Assembly: GCF_000026945.1 (NCBI RefSeq) | Contig: NC_012863.1 | Location: 124,001-188,000, forward strand | Length of the DNA: 64,000 bases | DNA from: Candida dubliniensis CD36 | Taxonomy: Eukaryota > Ascomycota > Pichiomycetes > Serinales > Debaryomycetaceae | Direction: 5' to 3' | Program-made: the position numbers and the translations under genes | Part shown: positions 1-9,838 of the stretch, piece by piece | Position numbering within the stretch: position 1 is the stretch's first letter | Layout of the letters: each line of letters opens with the position of its first letter | The notes under the pieces: generated by a model | Databases searched by the model: none | Seen by the model: the letters and a program-made list of their open reading frames with translations, nothing else | Told to the model about the DNA's origin: nothing

Positions 1-1596
1 GCAGCACTTTTGGTGACAAATAGAGAATTTGGTGGCGAGAATCCAAAGTATGTTCCCTCAGAAGGTTTTTATTTTGCGGCATTCACATCTGGTAATTATT
101 TTGTATGTATGCTTATTTTGGTAATCAATTTCATGGGATTTAGTTTGAAGAAATATCCCCCCACATTTAATCTAGATCAAAAGCAGAGAACATTGATGTT
201 ATTCACGATTTTGTTTTCTAGTTGGACAATAATAGGAGCTTTCACTATGGGATCTTTGATAGATGATATAAGTTATGGTTCAGCATTGTATTACTGCATT
301 GTTTCTTTTTTAACTATTGGGTTGGGTGATATTTTACCTAAAACTTCCGGTGCCAAGGTTGCTGTCTTGGTGTTCTCTTTAGGGGGCGTGTTGATAATGG
401 GGTTGATTGTTGCTACTCTTCGTCTGGTTATACTATCTTCTGCAGCTCCAGCTATCTTTTGGAACGATGTGGAAAAGGCCAGAACAGCCCTATTGGCCCA
501 ATTGGAAAGAGAAAACAGAGAGCTAACACTGGAAGAAAGTTTCCATGAAATGAGGGTACTAAGACGTAAAGTGAAATCCAGACACAAGAAGGTATCGTTA
601 GTATTGACTATTACAGTATTCATGATATTTTGGCTTATTGGGGCGCTAATATTTCAAAGAATTGAGAAATGGTCGTATTTCAACGCCATGTATTTCTGCT
701 TTTTGTGTTTGATCACCATTGGCTATGGTGATTATGCACCCAAGACCAGTCTCGGACGTGTCTTTTTTGTTTCATGGGCTGTAGGGGCCGTCCCTTTGAT
801 GACCATCTTAGTCTCAAATGTTGGTGATGCATTATATGACATTTTCAACGACATAAGTGCCTGGTTTTCTACCTGGATGTTTTCCACAAAAGAAGAATAC
901 ACAGATTTGAAAAGGAGGAAAAAGAGGTTGCAGGAGGATCAAGAGGACCAGCTTACAGTAAACTCTGAGGCAGTTCGCAGTAGCGAGCTTGATGAAGATT
1001 TGGATCTTGCAAAAATGGAACGTGAAGCCAGCCTTGAAGCAAGTGATGGTGACTCCAATGGTAATATTAGGACCGTTAGCAATAACGAGGAAGATATTCT
1101 GAATGAGGATAATGATACTTGCATTACAAACGCAAGTGGCTCCAATATGCAACAAGACAAAGAGAATAATTCTTGTTCGGAAAGGTCTGTTTCTAAATCA
1201 GGAAAACAAGATTTCAACATTGAAAGAATACGGCAAAAGATTGCTTCTAAGAAACAAGTACATGAAATGCTAATAGATTATTTGGAAAAAATGAAACCTT
1301 TGATTGGGGACAGTATTGAATCACCAAACAGAAAGTATAGCTATAAGCAATGGAAAGGAGCATATGATGGGTTCTGGTTGAGTGAATCGTCGCCTTTGAG
1401 ATTGCCTTTAAAAGAGCCCAATTATTTAATTTTGAAAATTTATTTTGAAATTGAAATGATGTTGCGAGGTTTGGTCGACAAGGAGATAGAAGACTTAAAA
1501 GCGATGACTATACAGGATGTGCCTAATGGATCTTCTCCAAGTGCTTCAACTGATAGAAATATTGCAAGAACAATAAAGTTTGACGACGATAAATGA
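1..1596 (+). CDS. TOK1: Outward-rectifying two-pore K+ channel, 5' end missing
   Basis: Plasma-membrane potassium channel of the fungal TOK family, with eight membrane segments and two pore loops. The frame is already open at base 1 (Ala-Ala-Leu-Leu-Val-Thr), so the N terminus lies outside the window. The TTG at base 10 is not a start. Pore 1 carries the filter TIGLGD near bases 313-330 and pore 2 carries TIGYGD near 715-732; this GLGD/GYGD pair is the known TOK1 arrangement. Hydrophobic segments alternate up to about base 860. A long charged cytoplasmic tail follows, with Lys/Arg then Glu/Asp/Ser-rich stretches. The next gene, FUN26, is in the same direction after 362 bp. No breaks are seen in the visible part. 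Confidence 0.93.
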   Translation, partial: AALLVTNREFGGENPKYVPSEGFYFAAFTSGNYFVCMLILVINFMGFSLKKYPPTFNLDQKQRTLMLFTILFSSWTIIGAFTMGSLIDDISYGSALYYCIVSFLTIGLGDILPKTSGAKVAVLVFSLGGVLIMGLIVATLRLVILSSAAPAIFWNDVEKARTALLAQLERENRELTLEESFHEMRVLRRKVKSRHKKVSLVLTITVFMIFWLIGALIFQRIEKWSYFNAMYFCFLCLITIGYGDYAPKTSLGRVFFVSWAVGAVPLMTILVSNVGDALYDIFNDISAWFSTWMFSTKEEYTDLKRRKKRLQEDQEDQLTVNSEAVRSSELDEDLDLAKMEREASLEASDGDSNGNIRTVSNNEEDILNEDNDTCITNASGSNMQQDKENNSCSERSVSKSGKQDFNIERIRQKIASKKQVHEMLIDYLEKMKPLIGDSIESPNRKYSYKQWKGAYDGFWLSESSPLRLPLKEPNYLILKIYFEIEMMLRGLVDKEIEDLKAMTIQDVPNGSSPSASTDRNIARTIKFDDDK

Positions 1597-1958
1597 ACGG
1601 CAAGCTGTATTCATTTAAATAGACTGTATTATTTATCTATTTTTTTTAAAGTGTATAATTACTTGTTTGATCAACTACAGTGCAGGGGAAGAAAACTCTG
1701 CATACTTTTCTAAAATGATCGTCTCAAATATTGATGTTGTGACCTTGAAATTATACTAACTTTTTTTTAAAAGAAGTGTTTTAGTGTATGTAATTGAGAA
1801 AATGATTAGATAATGAAAATCTGGGCGTGGACGTCTCGCCAGAATAAAAAGAGTTTTTCTTTTTTTCTTTTATCAACACTACAATACAACCCAACATTTG
1901 ATTACTGTTTAACTAGTGTCAAGTGTGTGAAACCATTTAACTGTTTCCCGCATATACG
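1597..1958. other. TOK1-FUN26 intergenic region
   Basis: A 362-bp AT-rich stretch holding the TOK1 3' end and the FUN26 promoter. Poly-T and pyrimidine runs (about 1855-1875) precede FUN26. I see no RNA gene or convincing ORF. Confidence 0.6.
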
Positions 1959-3320
1959 ATGTCTACAGATAGCGCAGGCAACCTTACCACAAATAATACA
2001 CATGACCCAACTATTTTTCAAATCAAAGGGTTACTTAAAGTCAAGCTTTCGCAATTAAAGTATTTCACTTTTACAGTTATTGGCATAGCATTGCTATGGC
2101 CATGGAATTGTTTTCTATCTGCTTCAGCCTATTATGGTGAAAGGTTTATAAACTCACCTTCTTTGGTTAAAGTTTATTCCTCGACTATGATGAGTGTTTC
2201 CACAATTACCTCGACGGCATACAATTTTTACTTGTCCCAACGCCAGACAAATGTCAATTACAATTTCAGAGTGCAAGTTGGATTTTACATTACGATATTT
2301 GTGTTTTTATTTATGGCGGTTTCATGTGTAGCCGACTGGATTATTGATATGAACGACGTAGCATTTTTCATTGCTTTAATGTTTATGGTGTTGTTGTCAG
2401 CCATGGCCACATGTTTAGCTCAAAATGGTACCATGGCTATAGTCAACGTTCTAGGTGGTATCTATGCCAATGCGGTAATGGTGGGTCAAGCTGTTGCTGG
2501 GGTTTTACCGGCGTGTGCTTTGATTATATCAATATTATTAGTTGGTGACAAAGCGTCAGATCAGCATCATCGTGTTGAAAAGAACTACGGAGTATTTGTG
2601 TACTACATCACCGCTAGTTTAGTTTGTATTGTTTCTTTGTTGCTACTATATTTGGTCACCTACCACAAGAATGAAATTGGTTACCAAAGACTCGATCAAT
2701 TAGTAGAAGAAGACGATTCTGGTGCAGTTGAAGAGCAAGAGACGGTCGACCCAATACACACACAGAAGAAGTTTGTACCGTTTACGGTTTTATGGGGCAA
2801 ATTAAACCTTATTGTAATGACTATTTTTTTTACGTTCGGGGTAACCTTGATATTTCCTGTCTTTGCATCCGTGGTAGAATCCGTGCATACCGATTCTCAG
2901 TCAAGATTTCTTAATAAGAACATATACATACCGTTCATATACTTGGTTTGGAACCTTGGTGATTTGCTAGGTAGAGTTCTTTGTGGCTACCCAAGACTAC
3001 ATATGTTGATTGAAAGTCCAAAATCTCAACTAGTTTACGCTTTATCACGGTTGATATTTATCCCCTTGTTTTTGACATGTAATATACACCCAGGCCGGTC
3101 CGAACCATACATCAAGTCAGACTTATGGTACATTGGTTTACAGTTGCTTTTTGGGATATCAAATGGTCAATTGTGTACCTCAGCGTTTATGATTGTTGGT
3201 GACTATTGTGATACTGACGATGAAAAAGAGGCTGCTGGTGGGTTTACAACCGTGTTCTTAAGCACTGGCTTAGCGGTCGGCAGTGTATTGAGCTATTTAT
3301 TAGTGTTTGTAGTAAACTAA
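1959..3320 (+). CDS. FUN26: Equilibrative nucleoside transporter (SLC29/ENT family)
   Basis: Predicted vacuolar or other intracellular membrane transporter for nucleosides and nucleobases, like yeast Fun26. The 453-residue protein has about eleven hydrophobic segments. The first carries the ENT-like motif PWNCFLSASAYY (residues about 46-57). An acidic loop with EEDDSG (about residues 249-254) separates the two halves, as the large central loop does in ENTs. The C-terminal half ends in a hydrophobic helix and the stop codon. S. cerevisiae Fun26 is somewhat longer (about 517 aa), mostly at the N terminus. The start ATG at 1959 is followed by a short polar N terminus. Its stop codon overlaps the stop of the convergent DPH2. 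Confidence 0.88.
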   Translation: MSTDSAGNLTTNNTHDPTIFQIKGLLKVKLSQLKYFTFTVIGIALLWPWNCFLSASAYYGERFINSPSLVKVYSSTMMSVSTITSTAYNFYLSQRQTNVNYNFRVQVGFYITIFVFLFMAVSCVADWIIDMNDVAFFIALMFMVLLSAMATCLAQNGTMAIVNVLGGIYANAVMVGQAVAGVLPACALIISILLVGDKASDQHHRVEKNYGVFVYYITASLVCIVSLLLLYLVTYHKNEIGYQRLDQLVEEDDSGAVEEQETVDPIHTQKKFVPFTVLWGKLNLIVMTIFFTFGVTLIFPVFASVVESVHTDSQSRFLNKNIYIPFIYLVWNLGDLLGRVLCGYPRLHMLIESPKSQLVYALSRLIFIPLFLTCNIHPGRSEPYIKSDLWYIGLQLLFGISNGQLCTSAFMIVGDYCDTDDEKEAAGGFTTVFLSTGLAVGSVLSYLLVFVVN

Positions 3321-4933
3321 ATATCATATCCTCTAGCTATGCCTTTTCTCCCGTCTTCGACCAATGCTCCTGCAGCATTCTCGTCCTCAGTGTAATCACT
3401 TCCCAAACCTGTCCAGTGCCTATTTTGCAAATGAATAGCAGATGTGCTGACCGTTCCCTTGATGGCTACGGCATTTGAAAACCTCTTGACCAATTGACTG
3501 TCGTTGTCGTTGTCGTTGTCATGGCTTTGATCATTAGACTTGACCATAAGGTGGTTTATCTGTCTCAATGGTCTCGACGTACTGACATATCTCCCAGTCA
3601 CAGGATCAAACACTGGTGGCAAGTCTTCGTCCGAGTCCGCATCTTGATTCGGTTGAATAACCTCGTTGCCATACTCCTTCAACACACTTTTGTAATCAAC
3701 CACCCATTTGCCAGTCCACGATAGCTCGTCGCTCAACCCAAGCAACAACTCATAGGGTGTGACAATTGGTCTGTAGTATTCGTTCAATTGGTCGATTATG
3801 ATTCCCTGGTGGTCACACCCCAAAATACACCAGATATCAACACTCTCAAAATTTGCCAACTTGGCAACATTGGGTTTCCCAACAACAAATATATAGTGTT
3901 TTTTCCCCGCCTCTCTGATTTTCTCTTTGATTGTGTTCAACAAGATCTTGGTATTTGCTAGCGAAAGCGTGTTAACCAAAATACCCACTGTTCCGGCCAT
4001 TCTAGCTTGGTGGACATATTTGTATCTCCGCATTAAATTAGGAAACGGCCCAGTAGAGATGGTGCCACTAATCGGGTCGTACGTGGTGACAGACGCAAAG
4101 TTTGTCGCCAATTGTAGCAATCGTGGTGACTCGGGACTGGTTACGTGAAACAACTCATATTCTGCAAAATCAACTTCCTCAATGTTGAAAACTCGGTTGA
4201 ATTTCCTGTACCCTGTTGCTGGCGGCGTGTATCCTATTATTCTGCCTCTCGAAGTTTTTGGTAAGTTGGCAATCAAAATATCGTAATCTGGCAATTCCTT
4301 TGCTATCTCAGGCAATAAATATGTGTGTGGGGCATCAGACATGAGAACTACTTTCTGTTCAGGACTGTATGCTAAGCTAATCTGCTTCACTATTGCCTCA
4401 ACATCGAGTGTGGGTCTGCCCAATACAAACACTGCTTGTAGTTTATCAATCTCGTTTAGACATGCATCCCCAAAATGCACCACCAAATCACTTTTGACAT
4501 GCTCAGCTGCTACTTCATCCACACAACACGCTGAATAAGACGTGTCTGCCAATATCCAGATCCTTTGAGTAGCATTGGGTTCGCATGTGTCTTGACAACA
4601 GTCTGAGTTGTGCAAACTATTTTGGGGAGCAATATTCAATTCTCGTTGAAGCTCGTGCACTATGGTGGCAGAGTCGCAGATTAGTTCATCTGGAAACTGC
4701 AAAGTAATTCGTTTATATTTGAACTCGTTGTTTTCCTTTTGGCTTAGATATTGGATCAATTCTGACAACGAATAGTAGTTCCATATTTTGGATTTAATCT
4801 CGCTTGTGTCCAGTGGGTTTTTCAAATTCAAGTGCTTTCTTTCTTTGGTGGTAGATTTCACTTTGTCATAGGTAAATGTGCCATCATCTTGTGCAGTAGA
4901 CAATGATGGTGCTATTACAGTGTCTGATGACAT
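3317..4933 (-). CDS. DPH2: Diphthamide biosynthesis protein 2
   Basis: Partner of Dph1 in the cytosolic iron-sulfur enzyme that transfers the 3-amino-3-carboxypropyl group of S-adenosylmethionine to a histidine of translation elongation factor 2, the first step of diphthamide synthesis. The protein has the family block ADTSYSACCVDEVAAEH and a later cysteine in ILGCDHQG. I place the start at 4933 (protein begins MSSDTVIAPSLSTAQ), giving 538 aa, close to the 534 aa of the S. cerevisiae protein and with a similar N terminus. The frame stays open for 76 more codons to an ATG at 5161, but that extension is basic and runs through two poly-T tracts read as poly-Lys, so it looks like leader. The 3' end overlaps FUN26 by 4 bp. 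Confidence 0.92.
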   Translation of the reverse strand: MSSDTVIAPSLSTAQDDGTFTYDKVKSTTKERKHLNLKNPLDTSEIKSKIWNYYSLSELIQYLSQKENNEFKYKRITLQFPDELICDSATIVHELQRELNIAPQNSLHNSDCCQDTCEPNATQRIWILADTSYSACCVDEVAAEHVKSDLVVHFGDACLNEIDKLQAVFVLGRPTLDVEAIVKQISLAYSPEQKVVLMSDAPHTYLLPEIAKELPDYDILIANLPKTSRGRIIGYTPPATGYRKFNRVFNIEEVDFAEYELFHVTSPESPRLLQLATNFASVTTYDPISGTISTGPFPNLMRRYKYVHQARMAGTVGILVNTLSLANTKILLNTIKEKIREAGKKHYIFVVGKPNVAKLANFESVDIWCILGCDHQGIIIDQLNEYYRPIVTPYELLLGLSDELSWTGKWVVDYKSVLKEYGNEVIQPNQDADSDEDLPPVFDPVTGRYVSTSRPLRQINHLMVKSNDQSHDNDNDNDSQLVKRFSNAVAIKGTVSTSAIHLQNRHWTGLGSDYTEDENAAGALVEDGRKGIARGYDI

Positions 4934-5273
4934 AATGGTGGGAGATGATTTGATGGAGACCTTTTTTTTTTTTTTTTGCAGATTTCTTGAGGTGTGAGAT
5001 TTTTTTTTTTTTGTTTTTGTATCTTTGATGGTGATGCGATGCGCGGGAACTATCATATCGTTCAAGCTGAACCCGGGAACCACACTTTTATTAAGCAAAC
5101 CATCCATCGACTGAATTTTATTGACATGAAAGAGAAGAAAACAAACACTACAACTGCTCATCTTACACCCAAACCAACTTGTTGTTAGCTTTTATCATTT
5201 CGAATATTATACGTTTATAATTGTCTATATCTATAATTCCTTGAATTCCTCTATTCATAAGAAACGCCACTCT
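4934..5273. other. DPH2 5' leader / PHO13-like 5' promoter-side gap
   Basis: A 340-bp stretch upstream of DPH2 and downstream of the PHO13-like gene. It contains two T homopolymers (about 4963-4977 and 5001-5013) on the + strand, which are A tracts in the DPH2 leader. No RNA gene is seen. Confidence 0.5.
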
Positions 5274-6239
5274 TCACTCTAACAAATCTATGAGCTTACC
5301 TAAAGATTCGACAAAGTACAGTGGAACCAAACTTTCGCTATCTTTATATTCATGGCGATTTTTTAAAAAATGATTCAAGTCTTTCTTTTTTGTACCTCCA
5401 GATAACACCAACAATGTACCACCATTTTCATCTTCACTACCTAGATTCCCATCGTTACCAAATTTGATGTCAGTGTACAAAGTATCTCCCACCATTAATG
5501 TTTTGGACCTATCAAACTTTTGATCTTCCAAAATTATATCCAAAAACTGTTTACTTGGCTTCCCCACATTAATAAAGTCTCTATTTGAAGTATATGACAT
5601 GTAGTTGACTATACTACCACCAGCAGGTAATATCAACCCTTTTGGTCCTGGATAAGTTCTATCAATATTGCATCCAATAAATGGCAATGATTTATGATCA
5701 TGTAGTAAATACTGCAATGTCAGGGCTATTCTCATATAATTGAATTCCTTTGTTGATCCAACAACAATGGCTTTTACCTCAGGATCCACTGACAATATAG
5801 GACTTTGATGATCAAAAGCTTTATCTAGTAATTCATCGTTACCGCCCAATGGAAAATACCCCATTTCACGTAATTCATCGACAATTCCTTCATGTCCCAA
5901 AACCCAAACTTTGGATCCTTTAGGAATGTTTAATTTTTGTAATTCTAAAGCTGCAGAATAACATGTTGGGTAAAGTATTTCTTTGGTGACGTTGGGGATA
6001 TTTAAATTTTCAAACTTTTTAAGGTATGAATTACGTGATTTTGATGAATTGTTACTGACAAATGCAAATCTCTTGTTGTTTTTCGTTAACCACTCAAGAA
6101 ACTTTGCTACCCCAGGAATCAAATCTTCATCTAACCAGATAACTCCATCGCAATCGAATAAAAAATTGTCGTATTTCGATAAAATACGTTCTGCCTCCTG
6201 TTTGGAGGAAATATGTTGAGGATTAGGTTTAATTGTCAT
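5274..6239 (-). CDS. PHO13: HAD-superfamily phosphatase, 4-nitrophenylphosphatase / phosphoglycolate phosphatase type
   Basis: Cytosolic HAD phosphatase of the Pho13/PGP group, which removes toxic side products of glycolysis such as 2-phosphoglycolate-like metabolites and hydrolyses p-nitrophenyl phosphate. HAD motif I is FDCDGVIWLDE near the N terminus (nucleophile and acid aspartates), motif II is FVSNNSSKSR, and motif IV is MVGDTLYTDIKFG near residue 255. The length of 321 aa fits the S. cerevisiae protein (312 aa). I use the ATG at 6239; the frame upstream has only a TTG at 6248. CTG-clade genomes may have more than one paralogue (PHO13, PHO15), so the exact symbol is less sure than the family. 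The upstream region is shared with the divergent NTPase gene. Confidence 0.82.
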   Translation of the reverse strand: MTIKPNPQHISSKQEAERILSKYDNFLFDCDGVIWLDEDLIPGVAKFLEWLTKNNKRFAFVSNNSSKSRNSYLKKFENLNIPNVTKEILYPTCYSAALELQKLNIPKGSKVWVLGHEGIVDELREMGYFPLGGNDELLDKAFDHQSPILSVDPEVKAIVVGSTKEFNYMRIALTLQYLLHDHKSLPFIGCNIDRTYPGPKGLILPAGGSIVNYMSYTSNRDFINVGKPSKQFLDIILEDQKFDRSKTLMVGDTLYTDIKFGNDGNLGSEDENGGTLLVLSGGTKKKDLNHFLKNRHEYKDSESLVPLYFVESLGKLIDLLE

Positions 6240-6876
6240 TAATAACAAATGTATATATAGTTATGTGATTGGGAAATAGTAAAAAAATCAAATGGAAATA
6301 TGTTTCTTGATATGTTTTTCATGATGAGTCAGACCGTTCACAAACTAAAAGAGTGAGGGAAAAAAAGAAGTGGACAAATAAACGTTGAAATTGTAGTCAC
6401 GTGAATAATCTTTATATCTGGGACTATCAAAACAGTTTTCCCTTAACCTTTTTTTTCCAACCCAATGATTAAGGATTATAATGAAGTTACTTTGAATGTA
6501 TTTGGTGATTATACTTTACGATACAAGTTGCCCTGATTATGGAAAACTTTGGGTGTCAATAATTCTAGTGTCTTTTCATGCTGTGTAAGTTTCAACTTGA
6601 AACTAACCGAAATGCTTAGCTTAATTCACTTGTACCAAAACTTTTGTTTCCCCAACCAGAATCTATTTTTTTCATCACGAACAATTTTCAAAGTTATCGC
6701 CGCACCGCCTTGTTTATTCTCGCGTGTCCAATTTATTTCAATCTATTTTTTGTCATAGTTTCAGCAGATTTCATCTTATGGAACTAGATATATATATGTC
6801 CCTTTAACCTCGTCAATTTCTTGAAAATTTGCTTTTTTTTTTCTTGTCATAGAACGGTGTTGTTTAATAACTTGAG
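6240..6876. other. Divergent promoter region
   Basis: A 637-bp region between two divergent genes. It holds a TCACGTGA site (6397-6404) and T-rich leader sequence just before 6877. Small frames such as 6549-6758 have no sign of coding. Confidence 0.55.
6397..6404. promoter_or_regulatory. Cbf1-type E-box TCACGTGA
   Basis: Perfect 8-bp palindrome TCACGTGA, 158 bp upstream of the PHO13-like start and about 470 bp upstream of the mitochondrial NTPase. Cbf1 (RTCACRTG) and Pho4 (CACGTG) are the known binders of such sites. The assignment is by motif only. Confidence 0.4.
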
Positions 6877-8814
6877 ATGTTTAGACTGATGTCAAGAATA
6901 ACACGATCTTGTCAATCGTACCCTCGACATCCACATTTGCGACTTTTTCATAGTCCGACAAGATTGAAGTTTAACCAAATTGTTGATAATTTTTTACAAG
7001 ATTTAAAGCAAGACGAGCAGGAGAATTCAGGTGGGGATAAAAACAACGGTAAAAAGTCAGGATCAGGAAAGGGAGCTAATGATCGATTTGAAAAATTCAA
7101 AACTTTTTTATTGAAATGTTTTGAAACAATAGGTATCACGTTATCATCGGTCGGTGTATTAGGATTATCTGGGTTTTTATACCATCGTTATTACAACATT
7201 CATGTATTGAAGAAAATGAACGATGCATTTGAAGTCGGTGACCCTTCAGCTCAATTGAAAATGCATACACGAACTCATGACGATTCGTTGGATAATGAAA
7301 TCAATGCTCATTGGGTTGATCGACCGCAACAGAAACTATTAAACGATATTATTGCTGGTGATATAATTGGACGTTATTTCTTAATTATTGGAGAAAAGGG
7401 AACTGGTAAGACGTCATTAATTTTAGAGTCCATGAAACGAGTTAATGGGTTTAATGTTTGTATATTTGATGCCCATGCTGATCCGGAAATCTTTAGAATA
7501 CGATTAGGTAAAGCATTGAACTTTACTTTCAATGAAGATTACATTGGGTCATTGTTTTCTATTAGAGGACCCAGAGACACTACTGCGTTGTTGGATATTG
7601 AGAGAGCTTTTAGTAAATTGGAAGAATTGGCTATCAAAAGAGTTAATAAAGTCCATAAACCTTTGATAATGATTATAAATAATGCTCATTTGATTAAAGA
7701 AAATGAAGAAGGTGTTAAATTATTAGAACTATTACAACAAAAGGCAGAATCATTGAGTGGATCAGGATTGTTAACCATGATTTTCAACAGTGATGATTAT
7801 TGGGTTTATGAGAAATTGAAACAATTGGGCACTCGACTTGAATTAATCAATGTCAGAGATTTTAATCGTATCGAAACTATAAACGCCTTGAAGTTTGTCC
7901 GTCATCGTTATTTCCCCAAATTAGAGAAATTGGATGACGGCTTATGCAATGCCGTGTATGATTTGATTGGTGGGCGCCCACAACATATAACCCAAGTTGC
8001 AAGACACCGTGATATCATAAAAGCATGTCATCAAATAATTGATCGCGAAAAAACATGGTTTTTGAATCAGTGTGGATTATTAGGAAATGATATGGATGAT
8101 GATGTCATGGAAAGTGGGAAGTTTTCTAGTAGTGCCATGTTATTAATGAGAGAATTTGTTGAGATGGACCGACAGAAATCGAATCCATTATTAATTAACC
8201 TGTCATCTTCAGAAGAAATTAATGTCTCTCAGTTAAAAAATCATCGATTACCTGAACTCCCGCTTTGGAGAGCAAGACAAATTATGACTAGGCCGGATTA
8301 TATTCAAAGATTTGATAATTTGAATATATTCACCATTGATTCTGAATCGCGAGTGCGGGCTGATTCGGTACCAATGATGAGAGCATTTCATGAGATTGCA
8401 TCGCAACCACATTTTGATCAATTATTAGAAGATACTATCGATCGTGTAGCGGATATAGAAGCATTGGGAAGAACTAGAGAATTGGTTCTTAAAGATTTAC
8501 AATTAGGTAGTCATTATGAAATGTTGAAAAAGAAACACCCTGAAGGAGAAAATTTCAAATTTACTATGATTAAATCACCCAAACAAAATGATTTACATGG
8601 AGATTTTGATAAATATAACACTGAGGAAATTAATCAAGCTGGCGAGGATGACGAGGATGAAGATGATTTATATTTAGAAGAAATTAATCGCAAGGATTCC
8701 CGAAAATGGTGGAAGAAAAGAATGCAAAAATATGATCGTTTGTTTCTTCCTGATGATAACAAACATTCTGAAGAAGGTGATCTTGATATAAATAGACCTC
8801 GAGAAGATGAATAG
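6877..8814 (+). CDS. Predicted mitochondrial membrane-anchored P-loop ATPase
   Basis: The 645-residue protein starts with an Arg/Ser/His-rich, acid-free presequence (residues 1-35) typical of mitochondrial import. A Gly/Lys-rich linker and one membrane segment (about 84-103) follow. The Walker A motif GEKGTGKT sits at residues 172-179, and a Walker B-like strand IMIINNAH about 105 residues later has Asn where an acidic residue is usual. The rest resembles ATPase_2/AAA-like domains, and the C terminus is very acidic (DDEDEDD). The plan recalls Yme2/Rna12-type inner-membrane proteins, but I do not recognise a specific S. cerevisiae orthologue, so no symbol is given. It is divergent from the PHO13-like gene. 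Confidence 0.75.
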   Translation: MFRLMSRITRSCQSYPRHPHLRLFHSPTRLKFNQIVDNFLQDLKQDEQENSGGDKNNGKKSGSGKGANDRFEKFKTFLLKCFETIGITLSSVGVLGLSGFLYHRYYNIHVLKKMNDAFEVGDPSAQLKMHTRTHDDSLDNEINAHWVDRPQQKLLNDIIAGDIIGRYFLIIGEKGTGKTSLILESMKRVNGFNVCIFDAHADPEIFRIRLGKALNFTFNEDYIGSLFSIRGPRDTTALLDIERAFSKLEELAIKRVNKVHKPLIMIINNAHLIKENEEGVKLLELLQQKAESLSGSGLLTMIFNSDDYWVYEKLKQLGTRLELINVRDFNRIETINALKFVRHRYFPKLEKLDDGLCNAVYDLIGGRPQHITQVARHRDIIKACHQIIDREKTWFLNQCGLLGNDMDDDVMESGKFSSSAMLLMREFVEMDRQKSNPLLINLSSSEEINVSQLKNHRLPELPLWRARQIMTRPDYIQRFDNLNIFTIDSESRVRADSVPMMRAFHEIASQPHFDQLLEDTIDRVADIEALGRTRELVLKDLQLGSHYEMLKKKHPEGENFKFTMIKSPKQNDLHGDFDKYNTEEINQAGEDDEDEDDLYLEEINRKDSRKWWKKRMQKYDRLFLPDDNKHSEEGDLDINRPREDE

Positions 8815-9838
8815 AATTGTTAGATAACTTTGATTGAGTAAATACATATTCAGTAGTTGATTATTTTGGCTGTCCACAAAATGGTGTGTATTTTTATTTT
8901 GTAGAAAATTTGCAACAAAAATTTTTTTTCTTTAACCTGTGTTAGTTATATGTTGGAATAATATCAATACCACTAAACCCATAATTTGTTTATTGCATTA
9001 ATGCTAAGGGATAGTTTTTTTGGAGAGGGGTTACCATGGGGATGTTTTACTCAACAAAATGAGAATAATGGAATAGAAATATGAAAATGAAAAATGAGGA
9101 GATAGGTAATAGCAATTATTGTTATTTGTTTTAAATTCCTCTTCCAAACAACAAATAAAGTGATACACATCTACTTGTAATAATAATCATTTTAAATCAC
9201 AATTGGTTATAATTGAAGAGATTGTTCTGGGTTTTTGAGAGACCGAGTATTGTAACAAAAAATAATATGTGTATTGGTATTGTTTTTGTTATACAATCAA
9301 ATACAATAGATAAATTTATACTACTACACCGAAAAACATAACACCTACAATCTTAGAAGCTGAAAAATGAGTTGTTTAGATATACAAAGCCCAGTATAAA
9401 CTTCATCAAAACTTGAACCATATTCACTTTCTACAGTTAGCCTCTTCGTTTTCCAATTATGAACCAATATATCAAACTCATGCTTTTTTGAATGATGGAA
9501 ATATTATCCTTTCAGTAAATTGTGTTTAATTCCAAATCTGGATTGAAAATACACTCTCAAAATTTTTGGGTAAGGACAATAGAACTAAACCTAAACAATC
9601 ACACATACACACACTCGCATACACATCCATGAAAGCTACACCAGAAGTTTAGCAGCCAAATATTCATGATACGTGTATACTTGAATTGAAACCACATCAT
9701 CAAATCATCCCCCATCCAAGCACGCTGGCATTATGTTTCTAATTACTATAAATACTTGCAAATATCAAGTATATTCTCCCAGTTTTTGTTTTTTAATATC
9801 ATCACTAAACAAAATCTCAACTAACAACTTATCACAAT
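8815..9838. other. 1-kb promoter region of the Pir-like gene
   Basis: AT-rich, no ORF. It contains several T/A homopolymers, an ACACACAC stretch near 9603-9614 and a TATA box at 9747-9754. The length and TATA box are what one expects of a regulated cell-wall gene. Confidence 0.55.
9747..9754 (+). promoter_or_regulatory. TATA box of the Pir-like gene
   Basis: TATAAATA lies 85 bp before the ATG at 9839, at a usual distance for a TATA-driven yeast promoter. The leader between them is A-rich and lacks another ATG in frame. Confidence 0.55.

Noticed and set aside
6549..6758. 69-aa frame in the divergent promoter
   Set aside because: No homology, T-rich, overlaps likely promoter.
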